DNA from: Microbacterium foliorum
GTDB taxonomy: Bacteria > Actinomycetota > Actinomycetes > Actinomycetales > Microbacteriaceae
Direction: 5' to 3'
NCBI RefSeq assembly: GCF_003367705.1
Contig: NZ_CP031425.1
Span: forward strand, 62,001-126,000
DNA length: 64,000 nt
The position numbers were made by a program, and so were the translations under genes. The notes beneath the pieces were generated by a model, which did not search any database, was not told where the DNA came from, and worked only from the letters and a program-made list of their open reading frames with translations. Below, piece by piece: positions 25,657 to 34,467 of this stretch (positions within the stretch are counted from its first letter, which is position 1; every line of letters starts with the position of its first letter).

Positions 25657-26444
25657 TGGATGTCTCGCTGACCCTGATCGTGATCATGGCCGTGCTGTTC
25701 GCCTGCGGCGTCTACGCGATGCTCGAGCGCAGCCTCACCCGCGTGCTGATCGGATTCCTGCTGCTCGGCAACGCCACGAACCTGCTGCTGCTCATCGTGA
25801 TGGGCGTGCCGGGCAATGCTCCCTTCTTCGGCACCGAGGGCGAGCTGAGCGACCCCCTGCCGCAGGCGCTGACGCTCACCGCCATCGTGATCACCTTCGC
25901 GGTCTCGGCGTTCCTGCTCGCCCTGATCTACCGCTCCTGGCAGCTCGGTCAGGCCGACACGGTCGAGGACGACGAGGCCGACATCGCGCTCCGCGAGCGC
26001 ACCGATGCCGACGAAGACCTCATGGACGACGAGGCCGACGCCGACGACGACTCCGCGACCACCGACTTCGTCGGCGTGCAGACCGCCCCCATCACGGTGC
26101 TGCACATGCGCGACCACCCGGCGATCCACGATGACGCCCCCGTCGATCGGGCCTACGCATCGCAGGCTCCCCGCGACGAGGGAGCCTCGGTCGAGGGCGA
26201 TGACGGGGCCCCCTCCGAGGGCGGCCACGACGCCGAGCGCGAGTCCTCGCGCGAGTCCGGGGAGCGTTCCGGTTTCCGCGCGGATGCCGATACGCACGCA
26301 TCCGACGCCGACGAGACGGATGCGGCGGATGCCGCCCGCGACACGGCGGCCGACACGGCATCCGACGACTCGGCCCCCGAGCACACCGACGACACCGACG
26401 ACACCGAGCACACCGACGACACCGACAGGGAGGACCGCCCATGA
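25656..26444 (+). CDS. mrpC: Na+/H+ antiporter subunit C with long acidic tail
   Basis: The first 100 residues are a normal NuoK-like MrpC with three helices ([40 protein letters not shown]). Typical MrpC has about 110-160 residues; this one has 262 because of a tail rich in Asp, Glu, Ala and Thr that ends with repeated TDDTDD/EHTDDTD units. The tail is probably cytosolic and disordered. The start overlaps mrpA as TGATG and the end overlaps mrpD as ATGA. Confidence 0.93.
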   Translation: MDVSLTLIVIMAVLFACGVYAMLERSLTRVLIGFLLLGNATNLLLLIVMGVPGNAPFFGTEGELSDPLPQALTLTAIVITFAVSAFLLALIYRSWQLGQADTVEDDEADIALRERTDADEDLMDDEADADDDSATTDFVGVQTAPITVLHMRDHPAIHDDAPVDRAYASQAPRDEGASVEGDDGAPSEGGHDAERESSRESGERSGFRADADTHASDADETDAADAARDTAADTASDDSAPEHTDDTDDTEHTDDTDREDRP

Positions 26445-27994
26445 GCGCACTCGTCCCCCTGCTGGTGGGGCTGCCGCTGCTCGGCGCCGCCGTCACCCTG
26501 ATCTTCGGACGCAGGCCCCGACTGCAGGTCTTCGTCACGGTCGCGACACTCGCCGCGGTGTCGGTCATCGCGGCGGTGCTGCTGGTCGCCGTCGACGGCG
26601 GAAGCCCGATCGCCGTCTCGGTGGGAGGCTGGCCGGTGCCCTTCGGCATCGTGCTCTACGTCGACCGTCTGGCCGCCCTCCTGGTGCTCATCTCGAGCAT
26701 CGTGCTGCTCGCGGTGCTCCTCTTCTCCATCGGTCAGGGTGCCGCCGACGGCACCGACGAGACGCCGATCTCGATCTTCAACCCGTCGTACCTGATCCTC
26801 GCCGCCGGCATCTTCAACGCGTTCATCGCGGGCGACCTCTTCAACCTCTACGTCGGATTCGAGATCCTGCTCGTCGCGTCGTACGTGCTCATCACGCTCG
26901 GGAGCACCGAGTCCCGCATCCGCACCGGCGCCGTCTACATCGTGGTCTCGCTGGTGTCGTCGATCCTGTTCCTCGCCTCGATCGCGATGATCTACGGGGC
27001 GCTCGGCACCGTGAACATGGCGCAGATCGCCGAGCGGATGCACGAGCTCCCGCAAGAGACGCAGCTCGTGCTGCATCTCATGCTGGTCGTGGCCTTCGGC
27101 ATCAAAGCCGCGATCTTCCCGGTCTCGTTCTGGCTGCCCGACTCGTATCCCACGGCACCCGCACCCGTCACCGCCGTCTTCGCCGGACTGCTCACGAAGG
27201 TCGGCGTGTATGCGCTGATCCGCACCGAGACGCAGCTCTTCGCCGAGAACAGCATCGACACCGTGCTGCTGATCATCGCTCTCGCGACCATGATCGTCGG
27301 TGTGCTCGGCGCCGTCGCGCAGGCCGAGCTGAAGAGGATCCTGTCGTTCACCCTGGTCAGCCACGTCGGGTACATGATCTTCGGTCTGGCGATCGCGACC
27401 CCGGCCGCCATCGGCGCGACGGTCTACTACATCGTCCACCACATCGTCGTGCAGACGACCCTGTTCCTCGCCGTCGGACTCATCGAGCGCCGCGCCGGCA
27501 GCACGTCGATCCTTCGGGTGAAGGGGCTGCTGAAGGTCGCCCCGGTGATCGCCGTCCTCTACTTCATCCCCGCGATCAACCTCGGCGGGCTGCCCCCGTT
27601 CTCCGGTTTCATCGGCAAGTTCGCTCTCTTCGAGGCGGCGGCGTCGGTCGGAACGCCTCTGATGATCGTGCTGATCGGCGGCGGCATCGTCACGTCGCTG
27701 CTCACCCTGTACGCGCTGATGCGCGCCTGGAACCTCGCGTTCTGGCGCGAGGAGGAGGACTCCACCGAGACCGAGGGGCGCATCTCGTACCTCGGCAACG
27801 CCCCCGCCGCCGACGAGCAGCAGGAGCGCCGCCGCATCCCGCGGATCATGACGATCGCGACGGCCGGGATGGTCGGGGTCACGCTGGCTCTCACCGTGTT
27901 CGCCGGACCCCTCTACGCCCTGTGCGACCGGATCGGTGCGACGCTCCTCGAGCCCGTGAGCCTGGTGCAGCTCGAAGGCGAGGTCGACGGATGA
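26441..27994 (+). CDS. mrpD: Na+/H+ antiporter subunit D
   Basis: The 517-aa ND2/ND4-like protein has about 14 helices, the glutamate and lysine ion-path residues in [17 protein letters not shown] and [21 protein letters not shown], and a conserved [20 protein letters not shown]. It pairs with MrpA in the ion-translocating core. Overlaps of 4 bp at both ends show tight translational coupling. Confidence 0.95.
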   Translation: MSALVPLLVGLPLLGAAVTLIFGRRPRLQVFVTVATLAAVSVIAAVLLVAVDGGSPIAVSVGGWPVPFGIVLYVDRLAALLVLISSIVLLAVLLFSIGQGAADGTDETPISIFNPSYLILAAGIFNAFIAGDLFNLYVGFEILLVASYVLITLGSTESRIRTGAVYIVVSLVSSILFLASIAMIYGALGTVNMAQIAERMHELPQETQLVLHLMLVVAFGIKAAIFPVSFWLPDSYPTAPAPVTAVFAGLLTKVGVYALIRTETQLFAENSIDTVLLIIALATMIVGVLGAVAQAELKRILSFTLVSHVGYMIFGLAIATPAAIGATVYYIVHHIVVQTTLFLAVGLIERRAGSTSILRVKGLLKVAPVIAVLYFIPAINLGGLPPFSGFIGKFALFEAAASVGTPLMIVLIGGGIVTSLLTLYALMRAWNLAFWREEEDSTETEGRISYLGNAPAADEQQERRRIPRIMTIATAGMVGVTLALTVFAGPLYALCDRIGATLLEPVSLVQLEGEVDG

Positions 27995-28590
27995 GTCCCT
28001 CCGAGACCGGCCGTCACTTCTGGCGGGACACGCGCGTGCAGCTGCCGTTCCTCGCATGGCTCGTCGTGCTGTGGATGCTGCTGTGGAGCCAGTTCACGGT
28101 GCTCTCGTTCCTCTCGGGTCTCGTGGTCGCGGTGTTCGTGACGCGGGTGTTCCGGTTGCCGACGGTGGAGCTGTCCGGCCGCATCAACGTCTGGTACGCC
28201 CTGCTGCTGCTCGTGCAGTTCCTGTTCGCGATGCTGCGCGGAGCGCTCGCCGTGACCGCGCAGGTGTTCGACTTCCGTCGCCAGCCGGGGGCGGCCATCG
28301 TCGCCGTGCCTCTGCGCTACGCCGACGACCTGATGATGACGCACGTGTCGGTCGTGTCCTCGCTCGTTCCCGGCTCGCTGGTCGTCGAGGCCGACCGCGA
28401 CCGCCAGGTGCTCTACCTGCACGTGATCGGAGTGCGCAGCATGGCCGACGTCGAGAAGCAGCGCGAGGGCGTGCTGCGCTGGGAGCGTCGGGTCGTCCGC
28501 GCTCTCGGTGCCCCCGACCAGTACCGTGCTCTCAAGGCCGACGAACGGGCGGCGCGCTCGGGCGGATCGATGAAGGGCGGTGTGCGATGA
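27991..28590 (+). CDS. mrpE: Na+/H+ antiporter subunit E
   Basis: The 199-aa protein has two to three N-terminal helices and a C-terminal cytosolic domain with the MrpE pattern [19 protein letters not shown] and [12 protein letters not shown]...[12 protein letters not shown] overlaps join it to mrpD and mrpF. MrpE is needed for assembly and stability of the complex. Confidence 0.93.
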   Translation: MSPSETGRHFWRDTRVQLPFLAWLVVLWMLLWSQFTVLSFLSGLVVAVFVTRVFRLPTVELSGRINVWYALLLLVQFLFAMLRGALAVTAQVFDFRRQPGAAIVAVPLRYADDLMMTHVSVVSSLVPGSLVVEADRDRQVLYLHVIGVRSMADVEKQREGVLRWERRVVRALGAPDQYRALKADERAARSGGSMKGGVR

Positions 28591-28856
28591 ACGTTCTGCT
28601 GCTGGCGATCATGGTCGTCTTCGGCATCGCCGCGATCCTCACGATCGTTCGGATCGTGCGCGGTCCCTCGATCCTCGACCGTGCGGTGGCGTCGGACGTG
28701 CTCCTCACCGAGGTCATGTGCGTGCTCGGTGCCGAGATGGCGATCAACGGGCACACCCGCAACATCCCCGTGCTGCTGATCATCGCCGCGGTGGGTGTGT
28801 TCGGCTCGATCTCGGTCGCCCGATTCGTCGCGAGAAGGGACAACACGACGCCATGA
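28587..28856 (+). CDS. mrpF: Na+/H+ antiporter subunit F
   Basis: The 89-aa protein has three helices and the subunit-F core [17 protein letters not shown]. Length is normal. It is coupled by ATGA overlaps to mrpE and mrpG. Confidence 0.93.
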   Translation: MNVLLLAIMVVFGIAAILTIVRIVRGPSILDRAVASDVLLTEVMCVLGAEMAINGHTRNIPVLLIIAAVGVFGSISVARFVARRDNTTP

Positions 28857-29242
28857 ACGTGTTCGGCCTCGCCATCCCCGACGGCGTCATCGACGTCACC
28901 GTCCTCGTGCTGATCCTGTTCGGCGCCATACTCTGCCTGTCCGCCGCGGTCGGCCTGCTGCGGTTCCGCGACGTGCCGTCGCGACTGCACGCCGCGACGA
29001 AGCCGCAGGTCCTGGGGCTCGTGCTCATCTGCCTCGCCATCGCGCTGTCGCAGCGCACCCTCGGCAGCATCCTCGTCGGACTGGCCCTCGTGACCCCGAT
29101 CGTGCTCATGCAGTTCGCCACCGCCCCGCTGTCAGCCCACATCGTCGGCCGGCAGGCGTATCGCAACGGGACGACCGACGAGCGCAACCTGGTCGTCGAC
29201 GAGCTCGCCGACTCGAAGCAGACGCCTCCCGCCGCGGGCTGA
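28853..29242 (+). CDS. mrpG: Na+/H+ antiporter subunit G
   Basis: The 129-aa protein has three helices and the subunit-G signature GLLRFRDVPSRLHAATKPQ, completing the A-G set in canonical order. The last 30 residues form a polar tail. The operon ends here, before a low-complexity stretch. Confidence 0.93.
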   Translation: MNVFGLAIPDGVIDVTVLVLILFGAILCLSAAVGLLRFRDVPSRLHAATKPQVLGLVLICLAIALSQRTLGSILVGLALVTPIVLMQFATAPLSAHIVGRQAYRNGTTDERNLVVDELADSKQTPPAAG

Positions 29243-29271
29243 ACGGCCTCGGCCGCGGGGGTCTGCCGTCT

Positions 29272-29420
29272 TTTCGGTCCGGTCCCGCCGCATCCCGGTC
29301 CCGCCGCGTCCCGGTGCCGTCCGGGCCCGGTCCCGCCCGTCCCGGCCCCGCCCGTCCCGGTGCCGCCGCGTCCCGGTCCCGCCGCGTCCCGGTCCCGTCC
29401 CGGTCCCGCCCGTCCCGGTC
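29272..29420. repeat. pyrimidine-rich low-complexity repeat
   Basis: About 150 bp built from irregular tandem copies of cccggtcccgccgcgt and shorter cccggt/cccgtc units, with strong C over G bias on the plus strand. It lies directly after mrpG and abuts palindromic element A. Frames through it are compositional and are not called as genes. Confidence 0.8.
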
Positions 29421-29511
29421 CCGGTGCGCAATTCAGCATCAAATTTCTCCGAGCACGTCTTCGAGCGCCCGACCAGCGGTATATCGAGCATCGGTGCTGA
29501 GACGTGATCGG
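29421..29511. repeat. palindromic element, copy A (91 bp, divergent)
   Basis: The left arm ends gcgcaattcagca (to 29438) and the right arm begins tgctgagacg (from 29495). The arms match at about 10 of 17 positions, weaker than in the other copies, but the spacing is the same as in copies B, C and D. Family assignment rests on the arm core TTCAGCA/TGCTGA and the conserved length. Confidence 0.5.
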
Positions 29512-29619
29512 CGCCTCTGAGCGAGTTCATCTTCTGCACAGATCCTCGCGACCGGCGATTCGTCTGCGATCGTGGAGAAGCGACTCACGCGTGCCCCCGC
29601 CGATCCGCACGCTTCCCTC

Positions 29620-30543
29620 ATGAGTGAACGGAATGATGGTGAGAAGCGGACGGTGGCGCAGCGAGCTCGCGACCTCTACATGCCGACGGTGTTCTCCCGA
29701 GCGCAGCTGATTCGCTCGGGTCTGAGCGGACGCCGGATCTCCTCCGCGGTGGCGAGGGGCGACCTCGTGCGCATCCGGCGCGACAGGTATGCGCTGCCTT
29801 CGACCCCGCAAGACGTCATCTCCGCTGTGCGGATCGGGGGCCGCGTGTCGTGTCTGACGCTGCTCGTATCAGTGGGGGTCTTCGTCCACCACTGCCGCCG
29901 GTTGCATGTGCTCGTCACGCCAGGGTCGTCGCGCCTGCGTCTGTCGAAAGAGACCGAGTCCGTTCTGCACTGGCGGGTGAGGTCGAGCGTCGACCGCTGT
30001 CTTCACGCGGCTCCGATCGCCGAGGCCGTCGCCCATTCGGTGTACTGCCAGACCCCGCGTGACGCTCTCGCGACACTCGACAGCGTCCTCCACCACGCCG
30101 TCATGACCTACGAGGAACTCGCTGACCTGTTCGCGTCGCTGCCCGCGAGGTTCCGGGCGCTGCTGGCCCTGGTCGATGCGTCGGCGGCCTCGGGGCCGGA
30201 GACGTACATGCGATTGATCCTGAAGGCGATGGGCGTCTCGTACGAGACCCAGGTCTACCTGGAAGGCGTCGGGTACGTCGACTTCGTCGTGGATGGGTGG
30301 TTGATCATCGAGTGCGACAGCAAGGAGTTCCACGAGGGGTGGGAGAAACAGGTGCAGGATCGGGCGCGAGACATCGCTGCAGCCCGACTGGGCTACGTCA
30401 CTGTCAGGCCCCTGGCGAAGGAGCTGCTCGGTGATCACACCGCCGTGCGTGAGGCGTTGGAGCAGATCATCGAGGTGATGGGCGCGCGATTCACCGACGG
30501 GCCCCGTTCGCGATTCAGCATGAACGATCGACGAACGGTGTGA
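29620..30543 (+). CDS. AbiEi-like winged-helix protein with C-terminal DUF559/Vsr-type nuclease-like domain
   Basis: The 307-aa protein has an N-terminal AbiEi-type wing-helix region (FSRAQLIRSGLSGRRISSAVARGDLVRIRRDRYAL split over residues 24-60) as in type IV antitoxins, and a C-terminal DUF559/Vsr-like fold (GYVDFVVDGWLIIECDSKEFH, then RARDIAAARLGYVTVRP), with possible PD-(D/E)xK residues Asp, Glu and Lys. ATG at 29620 is preferred to GTG 29572. No toxin partner lies beside it. The last 13 codons are inside palindromic element B, so the C-terminus may have been altered by it. Such proteins are common in Microbacteriaceae; role unproven. Confidence 0.75.
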   Translation: MSERNDGEKRTVAQRARDLYMPTVFSRAQLIRSGLSGRRISSAVARGDLVRIRRDRYALPSTPQDVISAVRIGGRVSCLTLLVSVGVFVHHCRRLHVLVTPGSSRLRLSKETESVLHWRVRSSVDRCLHAAPIAEAVAHSVYCQTPRDALATLDSVLHHAVMTYEELADLFASLPARFRALLALVDASAASGPETYMRLILKAMGVSYETQVYLEGVGYVDFVVDGWLIIECDSKEFHEGWEKQVQDRARDIAAARLGYVTVRPLAKELLGDHTAVREALEQIIEVMGARFTDGPRSRFSMNDRRTV

Positions 30544-30593
30544 ATCAGCCACCTTTGCGCGTCGCAGCGCTTTTCGTGCTGAATTGCGAACGT
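30504..30593. repeat. palindromic element, copy B (90 bp)
   Basis: Arm ccgttcgcgattcagca (30504-30520) and arm tgctgaattgcgaacgt (30577-30593) are inverted repeats matching at 15 of 17 positions. The left arm overlaps the 3' end of the AbiEi/DUF559-like gene, whose stop lies in the interior. The interior begins like copy C (gaacgatcg just inside the left arm). Confidence 0.8.
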
Positions 30594-30614
30594 GGCGGGG
30601 CGGAGCCCGGGGCT

Positions 30615-30707
30615 GCCCCGTCGACGGGGCCCCGCCGAGGCCGAGGCCGGGGCTGGGGCTGGGGCTGGGACTGGGACCGGGACTGGGACCGGGACTGGGA
30701 CCGGGCC
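30615..30707. repeat. palindrome plus purine-rich low-complexity repeat
   Basis: GCCCCGTCGACGGGGC (30615-30630) is a perfect 16-bp palindrome. It is followed by tandem ggggct then gggact/gggacc units (about 30636-30707). Reverse-complemented, this run resembles the cccggtccc run at 29272-29420, so the two lie in mirror orientation around the gene between them. Confidence 0.8.
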
Positions 30708-30767
30708 TGCGCCGCCGCCCGGCCCGAGGGCACGCCGCCCGGCCCGGAGGCCGCGCCGTCGCCAGGG

Positions 30768-31529
30768 TCAGAGGTCGTCGGCGAAGCTCTGGATCAGCTC
30801 GGCGGCGGGCTCGGAGTCGGTGATCAACGTGCCGTGACCGTGGTCGGGGATCACCCGGAGGTCGGCGCCGGGGATCTCGTCGATGATCTCCTGACACCAG
30901 CTCATCGGCGCGAGGGGATCGTCCTCGCCGCGCAGCACGAGCACCGGCTGCTCGATCCGCGCGAACGCCTTCTCGGGCTGATGCACGATGGTCGCGCGGA
31001 TCTTGCGGATGAGGTGGGGGCCTCCGCGGAGGTATTCCCTCGCGCCGCGCCAGATCACCAGAGGGCGTTCGCCGATGAGGTCGCGCAGCAGGTAGCTCGC
31101 CTGCGCCGCGACGTTGCGGGCGGCCTTGTTCACGGTGGGGCCGGCGAGCACGACGCCCGCGACGAGCGACGGATGCCGGGCCGCGAGCTCCGCCGCGATC
31201 TGACTGCCCATCGAATGGCCGATCACCACGACCGGTCCCTCCTCGGCATGCCGCAGGTAGGCGGCGACGAGGTCGGCGTGCCGCTCCATGGTCAGCGTGC
31301 GGGTGGGCTCCGGTGCTTCGCCGAAACCGGGCAGATCGAGGGCGATGACCCGCCCGTGCAACCTCTGCACCACGTCGAGGTAGACGCTGCGACCCATGCC
31401 GATGCCGTGCAGCAGCAGAAAGGTGCGGGGACCTTCGCCGAAGGTCTCGGCGACCAGCGTGGAACCGCCGTGCTCGTACTCGAGCAGGGTGACGGGCGTG
31501 CCTTTCGGGGCGAGATAGCTGGAGACCAC
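30768..31529 (-). CDS. alpha/beta hydrolase
   Basis: The 253-aa protein has the oxyanion region LLHGIGMGRSVY, nucleophile elbow GHSMGSQ, acid in LRGEDDPLAP and histidine in DHGHGTLI, a complete Ser-Asp-His triad. No signal peptide, so it is cytosolic. It is divergent from an MFS gene. Substrate not predictable. Confidence 0.9.
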   Translation of the reverse strand: MVSSYLAPKGTPVTLLEYEHGGSTLVAETFGEGPRTFLLLHGIGMGRSVYLDVVQRLHGRVIALDLPGFGEAPEPTRTLTMERHADLVAAYLRHAEEGPVVVIGHSMGSQIAAELAARHPSLVAGVVLAGPTVNKAARNVAAQASYLLRDLIGERPLVIWRGAREYLRGGPHLIRKIRATIVHQPEKAFARIEQPVLVLRGEDDPLAPMSWCQEIIDEIPGADLRVIPDHGHGTLITDSEPAAELIQSFADDL

Positions 31530-31650
31530 CCGTCAACGCTAACCGAGCTGGACGGATGCGGCGAACCGCAGACCTCTGCACGAGGGAGAGACCGCGGGCA
31601 CCGCAGCTCGGCCGATGGGCCGTGTCCGTCCCTCGTGCGAGGATGAAGTG

Positions 31651-33027
31651 GTGTCTTCCCCGCAACCCGATCCCGACCAGGTCCCGGCGGTGGAGGAATC
31701 GACCGGCCGCACCCGCGGTCCTCTCGCGCGACTGGCGGCGGGATTCGACGATCCGGTGCTGCGCGCCCTGGTCGCGGCGACCGCGGTCTCGCGCATCGGG
31801 CGCGGCGTCTTCTTCGCCGTCACCGTGCTCTTCTTCACCCAGATCATCGGTCTGTCTCCGGCGCAGGCCGCGGTGGTGCTGGCCGTGTCGAGCGGATGCG
31901 GTGTCGTGGCGTCGTTCCTCGGCGGCTGGCTCGCCGATCGCTGGAGCGCGCGACGCCTCGCGTTCGGATTCGAGCTCACCGGCGGCGCGCTGCTGGCGGG
32001 GTACGCCTTCGTGGGTGACTTCGCATCCGCCCTTCTGCTCGCCAGCCTTGCCGGCTTCTTCGACACCCTCGGCCACTCGGCGCGGTCGGCGATCATCGCG
32101 CGGGGATTCGCCTCCGAGCGACGTGTGCACGCGCGGGCCGTGCTGCGCACCGTCACCAACATCGCGATCGCGGCAGGGTCCGGACTCGGCGCGATCGCGC
32201 TGGCGCTGGGCACTCCCGAGGCGTATCGCACCGTGATCGCCTGCGCGGGGGCGATCTGCGCGCTGGGTTCGCTGCCCCTGCTGCGGCTCACGCCCGCGGT
32301 CGACGCTCCGGCACGGGTGCGGATCAAGACGCTCCGCACCGAGACCGGGTCGATCGATACGGAGGCCGCGGCCGCCGCATCCGCCGAGCGCAGCGACTGG
32401 AACCGGCGCTCGCCGTGGCGCGACCCGAGGTATCTCGCGCTGAGCGGACTCTCGGCGATCTTCGGCATGCAGTTCGGGGTGGCCGAGTTCGGCGTTCCGC
32501 TGTGGATCACGCAGAACACGAACGCCCCCGAGGTCATGGTGGCCGTGCTGCTCATCGTCAACACGACTCTCGTGGTGCTCTTCCAGGTGCGGGCGTCGCG
32601 CGGCACGCACGACCTGCACGTCGCCGGGCGCGTGACGATGATCGCCGGCTGGCTCATGGTCGCCGCATGCCTGGTCTACGCGTTCGCCGCAGGCATGCCG
32701 GCCTGGGCCGCCATCGTGATTCTCATCGTCGGCATGATCGCCCACACCTTCGCCGAGATCCTGTCGCAGGCGGGGGCGTGGGGACTCAGTTTCGAGCTGG
32801 CCGATCAGGTGCGAGCCGGCGCCTATCAGGGCGTGTTCGGCATGGGGTTCTCTGTCGGCGCGCTGGCCGCCCCCATCGTGGTGAATGCGACCGCGATCAC
32901 GTTCGGACTCCCCGGCTGGGCGATGCTGGGCGCGATCTTCTTCGCGGCGGCCGTCGGCATCTGGATCATCGCGCGCCGCGCCGCCGCGGCATCCGTGAAC
33001 CCGGGGGCCGCACCCGGCCCCGCCTGA
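31651..33027 (+). CDS. MFS transporter, drug-exporter-like
   Basis: The 458-aa protein has 12 helices and an MFS loop GGWLADRWSARRLAFG between helices 2 and 3, with ARSAIIARGFASERRVHARAVLRTV typical of multidrug-type members. GTG at 31651 has GAGGA nearby and is preferred over ATG at 31615. The protein has an Ala/Pro-rich tail. It is divergent from the hydrolase; substrate unknown. Confidence 0.87.
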   Translation: MSSPQPDPDQVPAVEESTGRTRGPLARLAAGFDDPVLRALVAATAVSRIGRGVFFAVTVLFFTQIIGLSPAQAAVVLAVSSGCGVVASFLGGWLADRWSARRLAFGFELTGGALLAGYAFVGDFASALLLASLAGFFDTLGHSARSAIIARGFASERRVHARAVLRTVTNIAIAAGSGLGAIALALGTPEAYRTVIACAGAICALGSLPLLRLTPAVDAPARVRIKTLRTETGSIDTEAAAAASAERSDWNRRSPWRDPRYLALSGLSAIFGMQFGVAEFGVPLWITQNTNAPEVMVAVLLIVNTTLVVLFQVRASRGTHDLHVAGRVTMIAGWLMVAACLVYAFAAGMPAWAAIVILIVGMIAHTFAEILSQAGAWGLSFELADQVRAGAYQGVFGMGFSVGALAAPIVVNATAITFGLPGWAMLGAIFFAAAVGIWIIARRAAAASVNPGAAPGPA

Positions 33028-33091
33028 TTGCGCCGACGGGTCGGGCCCGGCCACTGACGCGAGATCCCCCCGGATTCGGGATGGTCGTGGC

Positions 33092-33688
33092 TCAGAGGTG
33101 CGCAGGGGAGTCCTGTTTCTTCCAGACGCGATGATCGAGCGTGCCCGCCTGATCATCCTCACCGGGCCTGCGTGTCAGCGTCGATCGGGACGCGGGCTCG
33201 AGACCCTCTCGCAAGGTCTCGCGGGCTCGAGAGAGTCGAGAACGCGCGGTGGACGGGTTGATACCGAGGACGGCAGCAGCCTCGTGCGACACGAATCCCT
33301 CCCAGTACACCAGTCGAATCAACTCAGCGTCGTCGTCGGGAAGCCTGCTGATGGCGTCGCGAAGGTCCGCCGACGAGTCATCCCACACCGCGTCCTGTGA
33401 CTGCATCCCCTCGACCAGTCGGTGCACCGCCGCCGAGCGTCGAGCGAGCGACCGGCGGGCGTCGCGGACGACGTTCCGCGCGATGCCGAACAACCACATG
33501 CGCGCTTCGGTCGGTTCCGCCGGGACCTTCCTCCGCAGCCTCCAGGCCGTCAGCATCAGTTCGCCGAACGCTTCGGCCGCGTCCGCCCCGTTGGTCAGGC
33601 GGCGTTGGAGATATCGCAAGAGGTCTGCCTCGTTCTCGCGCAGACGATCCTCGACACCGACGCGGGGGTCCTGCCGACGAGACCTCAT
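33092..33688 (-). CDS. sigma-70 family RNA polymerase sigma factor, ECF-like
   Basis: The 198-aa protein has a region 2 (LLRYLQRRLTNGADAAEAFGELMLTAWRLRR ... MWLFGIARNVVRD) and region 4 (LPDDDAELIRLVYWEGFVSHEAAAVLGINPSTARSRLSRARETL) without regions 1 and 3, the ECF layout. Its start overlaps the preceding membrane-protein gene by ATGA. That partner is the likely anti-sigma or signal protein. Unlike most ECF pairs the sigma gene comes second. Confidence 0.9.
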   Translation of the reverse strand: MRSRRQDPRVGVEDRLRENEADLLRYLQRRLTNGADAAEAFGELMLTAWRLRRKVPAEPTEARMWLFGIARNVVRDARRSLARRSAAVHRLVEGMQSQDAVWDDSSADLRDAISRLPDDDAELIRLVYWEGFVSHEAAAVLGINPSTARSRLSRARETLREGLEPASRSTLTRRPGEDDQAGTLDHRVWKKQDSPAHL

Positions 33689-34275
33689 CGGCAGTCCGTC
33701 GTCTGGCTGGAGAGGCTCACCTCGTGACCGGGGGACATCTCGTATCCACGCTGATCGAGAGTCCTGAACAGCTTCTCCGCCACGATCTGGCCCACCGCGT
33801 CCTGCTTCAGCTGCGCCGAGCTCACGACGACGGGCAGCGCCTGCCCGGAACTGTCTTTCGCTTCCGCGTACTCGGCGCGCAGCTTCGCCTCCATTGCGGT
33901 CGTGTCGAGGGCGTCCAGATCCATCCCTGCGACGATCTCCTTCGCATCGACAACGAGCGGATCGTCGCCGGCGAGGCCTTCCCACTTCACCAGGATGCCT
34001 TGGAAACACGCCGACCCATCGGTGCGCGGTGCGCTGAACACGTTGTCGGCCACCCAGCCCCACGGCGTCTCGTTCCCCGAACCCGCCATCGCGACAGAGC
34101 CGCCTCCGACCAGGAACACCGAGGCGAGCGCGCCCGCGCCCCAGGCCTTCAGCCGCCGTCGACCCCGCGAGCGCGCTTCCGCGATGATTCTCGTGCGATG
34201 CTCCCCCAACCCCGAAGGACTTGTCACCCGGGGTGCCGCCTCGCGAAGCTGTGTGTCCAGATCGATGTCATTCAT
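33685..34275 (-). CDS. single-pass membrane protein coupled to the ECF sigma factor
   Basis: The 196-aa protein has about 48 cytosolic residues, one membrane helix (WGAGALASVFLVGGGSVAMA) and an extracytoplasmic part with two cysteines. It sits where an anti-sigma factor is expected, but no HxxxCxxC zinc motif is visible in the cytosolic part. ATG at 34275 is chosen for its AGGAAGG. Function as anti-sigma or co-regulator is inferred only from coupling. Confidence 0.75.
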   Translation of the reverse strand: MNDIDLDTQLREAAPRVTSPSGLGEHRTRIIAEARSRGRRRLKAWGAGALASVFLVGGGSVAMAGSGNETPWGWVADNVFSAPRTDGSACFQGILVKWEGLAGDDPLVVDAKEIVAGMDLDALDTTAMEAKLRAEYAEAKDSSGQALPVVVSSAQLKQDAVGQIVAEKLFRTLDQRGYEMSPGHEVSLSSQTTDCR

Positions 34276-34467
34276 GGTTCTCGCCTTCCTCACGGTTCAT
34301 GCTCACTCTGTACATGGCCGCATACCGGCGAATTGTCCACACAGCCTCAGAAGTCATGGTCGGCGGTCACCCGTCACCGGGCAACCGTGGGGTCACCAGA
34401 CAGGACCCCCGGGCATCGAGGGCAGAGCATCCGCCGACCGACTCGACAGCGATCGCAGTCGCTGCGG

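Noticed and set aside
29272..29420. Open frames through the cccggt repeat as genes
   Set aside because: Products are pure low-complexity Arg/Pro/Gly/Ser strings changing with frame; no start signal.
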